Shown here: positions 38,571-47,224 of the stretch, piece after piece
How positions within the stretch are numbered: the stretch's first letter is position 1
Layout: each line of letters starts with the position of its first letter
NCBI GenBank assembly: GCA_963816785.1
Contig: CAWFLL010000004.1
Location: 372,001 to 436,000, forward strand
Reading direction: 5' to 3'
Source of the DNA: VRUE01 sp963816785
Lineage (GTDB): Bacteria; Actinomycetota; Thermoleophilia; Solirubrobacterales; 70-9
DNA: 64,000 nucleotides
Program-made: the position numbers and the translations under genes
Notes under the pieces: model-generated
Seen by the model: only the letters and a program-made list of their open reading frames with translations
What the model was told of the DNA's origin: nothing
Databases searched by the model: none

Positions 38571-41500
38571 TCAGCTGCCGATGAAACTGGCAGTCCAGGA
38601 CATTCCGGGCTCTTCAGCCGGGGTATTAGCCGGCGCCGCTTGTACCGAAAGGCTTTGCCCGGCGGTGACCGTCACTTCGTTCGGAGAGGTGCAGGTTGTC
38701 GCGGTCGTGCCGGCGATCGTGCATGAAATCAGCGGCGACGTACTTGCTCCATTCAACCGAAGGGTCATCGTGTATTCGTCGCTTGCATTACCGGTGCCAC
38801 CCCCGGGTGCCGCAGACAGCCTCACCTTGAATTCTTTGAGTGTTCCGGAGGCGGGGACCACCGTCTGTGCCACGGACTCGGTCACGAATGCGTCGTCGAA
38901 ATAGAGCCCCACAAAGACGGTCGTGTTGTCCACCAGATTTGCGCTACCCCCACCGCCACCGAGAACGATCACGCCAGCACCGGCTGGCCCTTTGTTCCCG
39001 GTCGGCCCTGTGTTCCCGGTTAGGCCTTTGTCGCCGGTCGGTCCTTTGTCTCCGGTCGGGCCTTGAGGACCGGTGATACCGGTAGCGCCGGTGTTCCCGG
39101 TCGCGCCTTTGTCGCCGGTCGGTCCCTGCGGTCCCTGGTTGCCGGTCGCGCCTTTATCCCCGGTCGCGCCTTTGTCGCCGGTCGCACCTGTGGCGCCGGT
39201 GTCTCCGGTGGCTCCTTTGTCGCCGGTCGGTCCCTGCGGGCCCTGATTGCCGGTCGGGCCTTTGTCGCCAGTCAGGCCTTTGTCGCCAGTCAGGCCTTTG
39301 TCGCCGGTCAGGCCTTTGTCGCCGGTCGCACCTTTGTCCCCGGTCGCACCTTTGTCCCCGGTCAGGCCTTTGTCTCCGGTGGCGCCTTTGGCGCCGGTGT
39401 CTCCGGTGGCTCCTTTGTCCCCAGTCGGTCCCTGCGGTCCCTGATTGCCGGTCGGGCCTTGGTCGCCAGTCAGGCCTTTGTCTCCGGTCGCCCCTTTATC
39501 GCCGGTCGCACCTTTGGCGCCGGTGTCTCCGGTGGCTTGCCTTTGTCCCCAGTCGGTCCCTGCGGTCCCTGATTGCCGGTCGGGCCTTGGTCGCCGGTCG
39601 GGCCTTTGTCTCCGGTCGCCCCTTTGTCCCCGGTCGCCCCTTTGTCCCCGGTGGCGCCTTTGGCGCCGGTGTCTCCGGTGGCCCCTTTATCGCCGGTCGC
39701 ACCTTTGGCCCCCGTGTCTCCAGTGGCTCCTTTGTCTCCCGTCAGGCCTTTGTCTCCCGTCAGGCCTTTGTCTCCCGTCAGGCCTTTGTCTCCGGTGGCG
39801 CCTTTGGCGCCGGTGTCTCCGGTGGCTCCTTTGTCGCCGGTCGGTCCCTGCGGGCCCTGATTGCCGGTGGCACCCTGACTGCCGGTCGGGCCTTGGTCGC
39901 CGGTCGGGCCTTTGTCTCCGGTGGCTCCTTTGGCCCCCGTGTCTCCAGTGGCTCCCTTGTCGCCAGTCAGGCCTTTGTCGCCAGTCAGGCCTTTGTCTCC
40001 GGTGGCTCCTTTATCGCCGGTCGCACCTTTGGCGCCGGTGTCTCCGGTGGCGCCTTTGTCGCCGGTCGGTCCCTGCGGTCCCTGATTGCCGGTCGGGCCT
40101 TGGTCGCCGGTCGGGCCTTTGTCTCCGGTGGCTCCTTTATCGCCGGTCGCACCTTTGGCGCCGGTGTCTCCGGTGGCTCCTTTGTCGCCGGTCGGTCCCT
40201 GCGGTCCCTGATTGCCGGTCGGGCCTTGGTCGCCGGTCGGGCCTTTGTCTCCGGTCGCCCCTTTGTCCCCGGTCGCCCCTTTGTCCCCGGTGGCGCCTTT
40301 GGCGCCGGTGTCTCCGGTGGCCCCTTTATCGCCGGTCGCACCTTTGGCCCCCGTGTCTCCAGTGGCTCCTTTGTCTCCCGTCAGGCCTTTGTCTCCCGTC
40401 AGGCCTTTGTCTCCCGTCAGGCCTTTGTCTCCGGTGGCGCCTTTGGCGCCGGTGTCTCCGGTGGCTCCTTTGTCGCCGGTCGGTCCCTGCGGGCCCTGAT
40501 TGCCGGTGGCACCCTGACTGCCGGTCGGGCCTTTGTCGCCGGTCGGGCCTTTGTCGCCGGTCGCTCCTTTGGCCCCCGTGTCTCCAGTGGCTCCCTTGTC
40601 GCCAGTCAGGCCTTTGTCGCCAGTCAGGCCTTTGTCTCCGGTGGCTCCTTTATCGCCGGTCGCACCTTTGGCGCCGGTGTCTCCGGTGGCTCCTTTGTCC
40701 CCAGTCGGTCCCTGCGGGCCCTGATTGCCGGTCGGGCCTTTGTCGCCGGTGGCTCCTTTGTCTCCGGTCGCTCCTTTGTCCCCAGTCGCACCTTTGGCGC
40801 CGGTGTCTCCGGTGGCTCCTTTGTCGCCGGTCGGTCCCTGCGGTCCCTGATTGCCGGTCGGGCCTTGGTCGCCGGTCGGGCCTTTGGCCCCCGGTCTAGG
40901 GCTCCTTTGTCGCCAGTCAGGCCTTTGTCTCCGGTGGCTCCTTTATCGCCAGTCGCGCCTTTGTCTCCGGTGGCTCCTTTATCGCCGGTCGCACCTTTGG
41001 CGCCGGTGTCTCCAGTGGCGCCTTTGTCTCCCGTCAGGCCTTTGTCTCCGGTGGCTCCTTTATCGCCGGTCGCACCTTTGGCGCCGGTGTCTCCGGTGGC
41101 TCCTTTGTCCCCAGTCGGTCCCTGCGGGCCCTGATTGCCGGTCGGACCTTTGTCGCCGGTGGCTCCTTTGTCGCCGGTCGGTCCCTGCGGTCCCTGATTG
41201 CCGGTGGCACCCTGATTGCCGGTCGGGCCTTGGTCGCCGGTCGGGCCTTTGGCCCCCGTGTCTCCAGTGGCTCCTTTGTCTCCCGTCAGGCCTTTGTCTC
41301 CGGTGGCTCCTTTATCGCCAGTCGCACCTTTGGCGCCAGTGTCCCCGGTGGCCCCTTTATCGCCGGTCGCACCTTTGGCGCCGGTGTCGCCTGTGGCGCC
41401 TTTGTCCCCAGTCGGTCCCTGCGGTCCCTGATTGCCGGTGGCACCCTGATTGCCGGTCGGGCCTTGGTCGCCGGTCGGGCCTTTGTCTCCGGTGGCTCCT

Positions 41501-42459
41501 TTGTCCCCGGTCGCCCCTTTGTCCCCGGTCGCACCTTTGGCGCCGGTGTCTCCGGTGGCTCCTTTGTCGCCAGTCAGGCCTTTGTCTCCGGTCGCTCCTT
41601 TATCCCCAGTCGCACCTTTGGCGCCAGTGTCCCCGGTGGCTCCTTTGTCGCCGGTCGCACCTTTGGCCCCCGTGTCTCCGGTGGCTCCTTTGTCGCCAGT
41701 CAGGCCTTTGTCTCCGGTCGCTCCTTTGTCCCCAGTCGCACCTTTGGCGCCGGTGTCTCCGGTGGCTCCTTTATCGCCGGTCGCACCTTTGGCGCCGGTG
41801 TCGCCTGTGGCGCCTTTGTCGCCGGTCGGTCCCTGCGGTCCCTGATTGCCGGTCGGGCCTTTGTCTCCGGTCGGCCCTTTGTCGCCGGTCGGCCCCTGCG
41901 GGCCTGGAGCGCCGGTTGGACCAGTGTCGCCCGTCGTACCCCCAGGCCCCTGAGGGCCGGTCGGGCCCGTGTCGCCCTTCGGGCCGCTCGCCCCGGTCGA
42001 GCCGGGAGCTCCGGTCGGGCCGGTGTTTCCAGTTCTTCCGGTCGGTCCCGTGGGGCCTGCCTGGCCAGGAGCGCCTGCGGGTCCGGTCGCGCCGGTGTCG
42101 CCCTTCGGGCCCTGCACTCCGTCCTGTCCGCTCGCACCGGGGCTACCCGGAGGCCCCTGAGTGCCCGGCGTCACGACCGAGTCGCTGCTTTCTTCGATCC
42201 CTTTGACGCCCTGAGTGCTCTGGGTCGTCACGACGAGGACCCGCTTCTCGCCCTTCTTACAGGCCTTCTTGGGCTGGACGAAGCGGATTTTGCCCTTTTC
42301 GGGATTGGCCTTCTTGATGCAGAGGGTCATCGTCCCCAGACCGCGGACCTGCGCCGCCTGCGAGGTGGTCGAGGCGGTGAGCAGGCAGAGGATTGCGAGG
42401 CCGGCGGCAAATGCGGGAGCGCAAAAGCGCAGGCGAGAAAGGAGCGTAGGGGCAATCAT
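38571..42459 (-). CDS. Collagen-like (Gly-X-Y) secreted protein 2, extra-long
   Basis: About 1296 residues. Signal peptide (LAILCLLTASTTSQA), the same head domain as protein 1 (VRGLGTMTLCIKKANPEKGK), then about 1070 residues of Gly-X-Y, mostly GDKGATGDTGAKGATGDKG-type with some GPQGPTGDQGPTG. The C-terminal beta-rich domain (about 1163-1296) contains NTTVFVGLYFDDAFVTES, KEFKVRLSAAPGGGTGN and SCTIAGTTATTCTSPNEVTV, matching protein 1's C-domain in layout and cysteine spacing. Lys-Gly-Asp/Glu-type triplets stabilise triple helices that lack hydroxyproline. Frame breaks near 40895 and 39538. It starts 50 bases after the SCP2-like gene. Confidence 0.88.
39552..40533 (-). repeat. Two exact 343-bp copies inside collagen-like gene 2
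   Basis: 39552-39894 is identical to 40191-40533, base for base on reading, at an offset of 639 bp (71 Gly-X-Y triplets, so in frame). The flanking sequence between and after them remains similar but not identical. This sits on top of the ordinary 9- and 18-bp triplet periodicity. Confidence 0.85.
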
Positions 42460-42509
42460 CAGGTGTGAAATTCGAACGAGTGGCCGTGCGCAGAACTTTT
42501 GGCCAGCGC

Positions 42510-42872
42510 TCAGCGGACTTTGCGCAGCCGTGAGCGCTGCTCCTGGCGCTCGACGACCTGGGCGATCAGCTTCTTCACGTTGGAGTCGCCGACGATCTTG
42601 ATGTGGCCGGTCTCATAGGCCTTGCGGAAGCTCCCGATCGTGCCGCCCTCGGCGAGCTCGTTGAACTGTGGGCGGTCGATCTGGATCAGGACGCGCTCGT
42701 CCTGGGCGAGGTCCTTCGAGATCTTCGGCCCCGGCACCTCGACCCGGTAGAGCTGGATGTCGCCGCGCCCCTTCAGTTCCAGCCCGAAGACGAGTTTCAG
42801 TTTCTGCAGCGCCGGGACTTCGGCGAGGAAGCGCTCGACCGCGGTCCGGATCAGCTCTGGCGTCGAAGCCAT
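42510..42872 (-). CDS. SCP2-like sterol-carrier domain protein
   Basis: 120 residues, single domain. LVFGLELKGRGDIQLYRVEV and DERVLIQIDRPQFNELAEGG are followed by the family's C-terminal GHIKIVGDSNVKKLIAQVVE, which resembles the GxLKVxGD end of SCP2 domains. Such domains bind lipids or acyl-CoA in a hydrophobic tunnel. It begins four bases after the acyl-CoA dehydrogenase stop, so it is co-transcribed and probably handles the same substrate. A fragment of its 3' end recurs at 38446-38545. Frame intact. Confidence 0.75.
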   Translation of the reverse strand: MASTPELIRTAVERFLAEVPALQKLKLVFGLELKGRGDIQLYRVEVPGPKISKDLAQDERVLIQIDRPQFNELAEGGTIGSFRKAYETGHIKIVGDSNVKKLIAQVVERQEQRSRLRKVR

Positions 42873-42876
42873 CCGG

Positions 42877-44091
42877 CTAGATCTTGTGCCGCTGGAGGAG
42901 CTTCTTGCCGATCACCATGCGCTGGATCTCCGAGGTGCCCTCGCCGATCAGCAGCAGCGGCGCGTCGCGGTAGAGGCGCTCGATCTCGTACTCCTTCGAG
43001 TAGCCGTAGCCGCCGTGGATGCGGAACGACTCCTCGACGCACTCCTTGCCGGTCTCCGAGGCGAACAGCTTCGCCATCCCGGCCTCGAGGTCGGAGCGCT
43101 CGCCGGCGTCCTTCAGCCGCGCCGCCTTGCGGGTCATCAGCCGCGCCGCCTCGATCTTGGTCGCCATGTCGGCGAGCTTGAACTGGATCGCCTGGTGCTG
43201 GGCGATCGGCTTGCCGAAGGTCTTGCGCTCCTGGCTGTAGCGGAGGGCGAGCTCGAGGGCGCGCTGAGCGATGCCGACGCCGCGGGCGGCGACGTTGACG
43301 CGGCCGACCTCGAGCGCGTCCATCATCTGCACGAAACCCTGGCCGACGCCCCCCTCCTCGCCGCCGAGGATCCGCTCGGGCGGACAGCGGTAGCCGTCGT
43401 AGACGAGCTCGGTCGACTCGACCCCCTTGTAGCCCATCTTCTTGATCTTGGGCGGGATCACCAGGCCCTCGTACTGGCCGCTGTTGGTTTCGGCCCAGGG
43501 CTCCTTCTCGGTGATGAAGCAGGTCATCCCCTTATATGGGGGGTCGGCCTTGGTGTCGGTCTTCATCAATACGAAGACGACGCCCGAGCCGAGCCCGTTC
43601 GTCACCCACATCTTCTGGCCGTTCAGCTCCCAGGCACCGTCGTCGCCCTTCTTGGCGGTCGCCTTGATCCCCTGCACGTCGGAGCCGACCTCGGGCTCCG
43701 AGAGCGAGAAGGCGGCACGGATCTCACCGGTCGCCATCTTCGGCAGGAAGTGGTCGCGCTGCTCCTCGGTCCCGAACTTCATCAGCAGGTAGGAGCCGAT
43801 GAAGTGGGTGTTGACGACGCCGGAGATCGAGATCCAGCCGCGCGAGAGCTCTTCGACGATCATCGCGTAGGTGGTGAGGTCGAGTCCCATCCCCCCGTAC
43901 TCCTCGGGGATCGTGACCCCGAACAGGCCCAGCTCCTTCATCTGCTCGACGATCGGCTCCGGGAAGGAGTCCTCGTGGTCGTAGTGCTCGGCGTTGGGGA
44001 TGATCTGCTCGTCGGCGAACTGGCGCACCATCTCGGTGATGTCGCGCTGAATCTCGGTCTGCTCGGTGAGGGCGGCGGTGTCTACGGCCAT
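42877..44091 (-). CDS. Acyl-CoA dehydrogenase
   Basis: FAD-dependent alpha,beta-dehydrogenation of an acyl-CoA, 404 residues. Order of motifs: QFADEQIIPNAEHYDHEDSF, TIPEEYGGMGLDLTTYAMIV, FSLSEPEVGSDVQGIKATAK (flavin/substrate region), KMWVTNGLGSGVVFVLM, RYSQERKTFGKPIAQHQAIQ, IHGGYGYSKEYEIERLYRDA and the catalytic-base segment IGEGTSEIQRMVI. ATG at 44091 preceded by AGGAG. Operon with the SCP2-like gene. Substrate chain type not inferable; relatives act in branched-chain or dicarboxylic acid breakdown. Confidence 0.95.
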   Translation of the reverse strand: MAVDTAALTEQTEIQRDITEMVRQFADEQIIPNAEHYDHEDSFPEPIVEQMKELGLFGVTIPEEYGGMGLDLTTYAMIVEELSRGWISISGVVNTHFIGSYLLMKFGTEEQRDHFLPKMATGEIRAAFSLSEPEVGSDVQGIKATAKKGDDGAWELNGQKMWVTNGLGSGVVFVLMKTDTKADPPYKGMTCFITEKEPWAETNSGQYEGLVIPPKIKKMGYKGVESTELVYDGYRCPPERILGGEEGGVGQGFVQMMDALEVGRVNVAARGVGIAQRALELALRYSQERKTFGKPIAQHQAIQFKLADMATKIEAARLMTRKAARLKDAGERSDLEAGMAKLFASETGKECVEESFRIHGGYGYSKEYEIERLYRDAPLLLIGEGTSEIQRMVIGKKLLQRHKI

Positions 44092-44183
44092 TTGCTCCTG
44101 CTCGGTTCGGGGTTCGGCTTGCAGGTCAAGGATATAGGCGACGGGAAGCCACCTGTGGCGGTGCCCCCACCCCTCCGAAACGT

Positions 44184-44193
44184 CGTATATACG
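44184..44193. promoter_or_regulatory. AT-rich palindrome in divergent promoter region
   Basis: CGTATATACG is a perfect 10-bp palindrome in the 184-base gap between the divergent acyl-CoA dehydrogenase and CAP-protein genes. It is one of few AT-rich spots there and could contain a -10 element for either gene or a small operator. No matching -35 was convincing. Confidence 0.3.
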
Positions 44194-44275
44194 CCTAAAC
44201 CATTTGCCCCTGAGGCTGACGAACGGCAAGGATCGATGGTGAGCAGGTTCGCCAACAACAGGCGAGGCAATAGGC

Positions 44276-45010
44276 ATGGGCTCCAGGCTCTCTGCCCCAC
44301 CAATGGTCGGAGCGCTGGTGCTGCTGGTCGCTGCAATTTGCGTGACCGAGGCCGGCGCTCAGACTCAGCAACAGAAGCCATTCCCAACCGGCCACAAGTC
44401 GGAGGTCGGGACGTTGATCGCCCCCCCTGTCGCCTGTCCGTCCCAGGATCGCCTCGGCGTCCCCGCCGCAGCGCAGGAGCAGGCGATGCTCTGCCTGGTC
44501 GACTTCGCCCGCCGCGGGGCCGGCCTGCCGAGCCTGGCCCCGCTGGAAGCACTCACGACCTCCGCCGCGCTCAAGTCACGCGACATGCTCGCCTGCGACG
44601 ATTTCAGCCACTTCGCCTGCGGCCGCGAATTCGCCTTCTGGATCCGCGCCGGCGGCTACACGTCGGTGCCCTGTTGGCACGTCGGGGAGAACATCGCCTG
44701 GGGGCGCGGCGGAGAGGGAACGCCCCGCGAGATCTTCATCGGCTTGATGCGCTCCGAAACCCATCGCCACAACGTCCTCGGCGACTACGCCGGGATCGGC
44801 ATCGAAACCAGGGTCGGAAACCTCGGCTGGCAGGGAAGCGTCCAGGTCTGGACCCAGCACTTCGGCAGCCAGTGCGAGGCGCCCGTCCCGGTCTCCTTAG
44901 ATCCGCTCAGCGCCGGGCGGCCCTATCCGACGGGCCGCCCCAGACCGGCGGGATCTCCGAGCGCTGCAGCTCCCGCAGCCGTGCGGCGAGGCGATCGGCG
45001 CGGGCGCTGA
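44276..45010 (+). CDS. Secreted CAP-domain (SCP/PR-1/YkwD-like) protein
   Basis: Signal peptide (VGALVLLVAAICVTEAGA) followed by a CAP domain: AMLCLVDFARRGAGLPSLAP, LKSRDMLACDDFSHFACG, CWHVGENIAWGRGGEGTPRE, LMRSETHRHNVLGDYAGIGI, VQVWTQHFG. Histidines in DFSHF and ETHRHN match the CAP cavity residues, and four cysteines may pair. Bacterial CAP proteins are secreted and of mostly unknown function. The last 35 residues are Pro/Arg-rich and overlap the convergent gene by 104 bases; a TAG at about 44898 in the next frame would end it right after the CAP domain, so the tail may be an artefact. Confidence 0.85.
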   Translation: MGSRLSAPPMVGALVLLVAAICVTEAGAQTQQQKPFPTGHKSEVGTLIAPPVACPSQDRLGVPAAAQEQAMLCLVDFARRGAGLPSLAPLEALTTSAALKSRDMLACDDFSHFACGREFAFWIRAGGYTSVPCWHVGENIAWGRGGEGTPREIFIGLMRSETHRHNVLGDYAGIGIETRVGNLGWQGSVQVWTQHFGSQCEAPVPVSLDPLSAGRPYPTGRPRPAGSPSAAAPAAVRRGDRRGR

Positions 45011-45344
45011 AGTCGCGCAGGCCCTCGTCCTCGGGCTCGTCCCGTGGGCGGCTGGGAGGCGGCTTCGCCGCAGGCTCCGGAGCCTGCGGCGGCTGCACGG
45101 GAGGCGCTTCAGCGCGCTCCAGCATCGCCGAGCTGGCCCTCTCGGCGAGCTCGGCGGCGCGCTTTGCCTGCTCGGCGGCCTCGATGGCGGCGGCCCCGAC
45201 GCTCATCACCGCGGCCTCGGAGGCGCGGGCGGTCGCCAGGGCCTCGTCGATCCGCGCCACCAGCTCGCTCAGCAGCGGCGGCCGCGCGTCCTCGGGCAGG
45301 AGCCAGTCCCGCGTGCTGTCGCGCTCATCGGCCGCCATCGACAT
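44907..45344 (-). CDS. Coiled-coil hypothetical protein
   Basis: 145 residues, mainly helical: LLSELVARIDEALATARASE, AAAIEAAEQAKRAAELAERA (alanine-rich coiled coil), a Pro-rich hinge (APPVQPPQAPEPAAKPPPSR), then LRDFSARADRLAARLRELQR. No catalytic motif, signal or membrane segment. ATG at 45344 lies inside the 3' end of the YdjC gene (20-base overlap), so translation is probably coupled. Function unknown. Its 3' end overlaps the convergent CAP gene. Confidence 0.65.
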   Translation of the reverse strand: MSMAADERDSTRDWLLPEDARPPLLSELVARIDEALATARASEAAVMSVGAAAIEAAEQAKRAAELAERASSAMLERAEAPPVQPPQAPEPAAKPPPSRPRDEPEDEGLRDFSARADRLAARLRELQRSEIPPVWGGPSDRAARR

Positions 45345-46020
45345 CTGAATCTAGGGAGCGGTCAGGCGGCAAACTCAAATCGGTGGGACGGACGTCCGCG
45401 AATGAGCGCAGGTCGACCTGGGTCTCGGTGATCGCCGCCGCAACGGCCGGATCGCAGAGCGACTCGAGCTCCAGTTCCCGCTCGCCGGCGTAGGAGGACT
45501 CGTCGCCCACCCGCCGGCCGGGATGGCAGCCGAGCTCCGTCCACCCGGAGGGGAGGGATCCGATCACTGAGACCAGGTGCTCGGGGCTGATCAGCTCCAG
45601 TGCCGACCGTCCTTCGGAACGTCCGAAGAAGCCGCCCTCATAGCGAATCTCACGCCCGCGCAGAGGCACTCCCAGGTCATCGGCGAGGTCGCGTGCGACC
45701 GCTGTCAGTGGTTCACGCATGTGAGCATGGTGGTGGGAGTCGACGTGGGTGGGTTCCTGTCCCAGCAACACGCGGAAGGCCTCAAGTTGCTCGCGACAGG
45801 CCCGACCGGCCGCACCCTCGTCCTCGTCGACGTCGTCGAGGTCGAGGTGCAGGCCGATGGCCAGATCCGGGTGGCGCCGTGCCTCTTCGGCCGCGGCGGC
45901 CGCAGCGGGCCTGCAGACCATCAGGCTCGCGCTGGTCACCACCCCGCGGTCGTGCGCCTCGAAGACACCGGCGTTGACACCCGCCGACAGCCCGAGATCA
46001 TCCGCGTTCACGATCAGCAC
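45325..46020 (-). CDS. YdjC/ChbG-family carbohydrate deacetylase
   Basis: Predicted metal-dependent N-acetyl deacetylase of oligosaccharides. LIVNADDLGLSAGVNAGVFE gives the catalytic Asp-Asp, IGLHLDLDDVDE and VDSHHHAHMREPLTAV the metal-binding histidines, and WTELGCHPGRRVGDES the C-terminal histidine. 231 residues, GTG start at 46020. In this context it probably trims amino-sugar glycans, possibly of the cell's own surface. Frame intact. Confidence 0.9.
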   Translation of the reverse strand: MLIVNADDLGLSAGVNAGVFEAHDRGVVTSASLMVCRPAAAAAAEEARRHPDLAIGLHLDLDDVDEDEGAAGRACREQLEAFRVLLGQEPTHVDSHHHAHMREPLTAVARDLADDLGVPLRGREIRYEGGFFGRSEGRSALELISPEHLVSVIGSLPSGWTELGCHPGRRVGDESSYAGERELELESLCDPAVAAAITETQVDLRSFADVRPTDLSLPPDRSLDSDVDGGR

Positions 46021-46131
46021 TCGGCAGGCCTTCAGAAGTCGAGCCTCCCCCGGAGCAAGCGTTCATGTCGGTTAGATTTCGGCTCGGCGGCCGTTGAACG
46101 CCGATGATGACGATTCGACCCGAGGAGCAGC

Positions 46132-47184
46132 TTGAGACACCCCAGAGACTTCTTCCACCCGCTGGCGATCGGAGCCCCCGAGCCGCTGCACGAGATCCCC
46201 GTCAAACCGTCGCGGATGATCCACTTCCTCGACTTCTCGAACGAGAAGATGGTCGCCAAGGCGTCCGACATCGCGGCCCAGACCGACATCCTGCTCGGCA
46301 ACCTCGAGGACGCGATCCCGGTCGACCGCAAGGAGGCCGCCCGCCAGGGCCTGGTCAAGGCCGCGAAGGAGTCCGACTTCGGACGGACCTCGCTCTGGAC
46401 CCGGGTCAACTCGCTGGAGAGCCCCTGGGTCCTCGACGACCTCACCACCCTCGTCACCGAGATCGGCGACCAGCTCGAGGTCGTGATGGTGCCCAAGGTC
46501 GAGGGCGCCTGGGACATCCACTACGTCGACCGCCTCCTCGCCCAGCTCGAGGCCAAGGCCAGGCTCGAGCGGCCGATCCTGATCCACGCGATCCTCGAGA
46601 CGGCGCAGGGCGTCGTCAACGTCGAGGAGATCGCCGGCGCCAGCCCCCGCATGCAGGGGATGAGCTTCGGCCCCGCCGACCTCGCCGCCTCGCGGCGGAT
46701 GAAGACGACCCGGGTCGGCGGCGGACACCCCGGCTACCGGGTGATGGAGGACCCCGCCGACCCCGAGAACCCCGAGGCCGACCGGGTCAGCGCCCAGCAG
46801 GACCTCTGGCACTACTCGATCGGCCGCATGGTCGACGCCTGCGCCTCGGCCGGGATCCTTCCCTTCTACGGCCCCTTCGGCGACATCAAGGACACCGCCG
46901 GCTGCGAGACCCAGTTCCGCGCCGCCTTCCTGATGGGCTGCGTCGGCGCCTGGTCGCTGCACCCGGCCCAGATCGAGATCGCGAAGCGGGTCTTCAGCCC
47001 GCCGGCGGAGGAGGTCCGCTTCGCGAAGAAGGTGCTGGAGGCGATCCCCGACGGCGCCGGCGTCCACATGATCGACGGCAAGATGCAGGACGACGCGACC
47101 TGGAAGCAGTGCAAGGTGATGGTCGAGCTCGCCGAGCTGCTCGCCGAGAAGGACCCGGAGCTGGCTGAGGCCTACGAGCTGTAG
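46132..47184 (+). CDS. HpcH/HpaI-CitE-type acyl-CoA lyase (malyl-CoA/citramalyl-CoA lyase-like)
   Basis: Class II-like aldolase that cleaves or forms a beta-hydroxyacyl-CoA such as malyl-CoA (to acetyl-CoA and glyoxylate). LLGNLEDAIPVDRKEAARQG carries the Mg-binding acid, PKVEGAWDIHYVD and LIHAILETAQGVVNVEEIA follow, and MSFGPADLAASRRMKTTRVG is the active-site loop of malyl-CoA lyases. 350 residues is the length of the Chloroflexus-type enzymes. TTG start with GAGGAG just upstream. The stop precedes the beta-helix gene by 40 bases. Substrate could equally be citramalyl- or methylmalyl-CoA. Confidence 0.88.
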   Translation: MRHPRDFFHPLAIGAPEPLHEIPVKPSRMIHFLDFSNEKMVAKASDIAAQTDILLGNLEDAIPVDRKEAARQGLVKAAKESDFGRTSLWTRVNSLESPWVLDDLTTLVTEIGDQLEVVMVPKVEGAWDIHYVDRLLAQLEAKARLERPILIHAILETAQGVVNVEEIAGASPRMQGMSFGPADLAASRRMKTTRVGGGHPGYRVMEDPADPENPEADRVSAQQDLWHYSIGRMVDACASAGILPFYGPFGDIKDTAGCETQFRAAFLMGCVGAWSLHPAQIEIAKRVFSPPAEEVRFAKKVLEAIPDGAGVHMIDGKMQDDATWKQCKVMVELAELLAEKDPELAEAYEL

Positions 47185-47224
47185 GGGTTGCGCTCCGAGA
47201 AGCGCTGGCCGAGAATGGGGGTGA

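Noticed and set aside
35960..42100. CRISPR-like regular repeats
   Set aside because: The periodicity is 9 and 18 bases and is coding (Gly-X-Y); there are no unique spacers and no cas genes.
39445..42468. Very long open frames on the plus strand across the collagen-like genes (GPLSPV- and RRSGLC-type translations of 400-515 residues)
   Set aside because: They are the antisense of 9-bp Gly-X-Y repeats, which lack stops in all frames. The minus frame has signal peptides, head domains and C-domains; the plus frames have no start context or recognisable domain.
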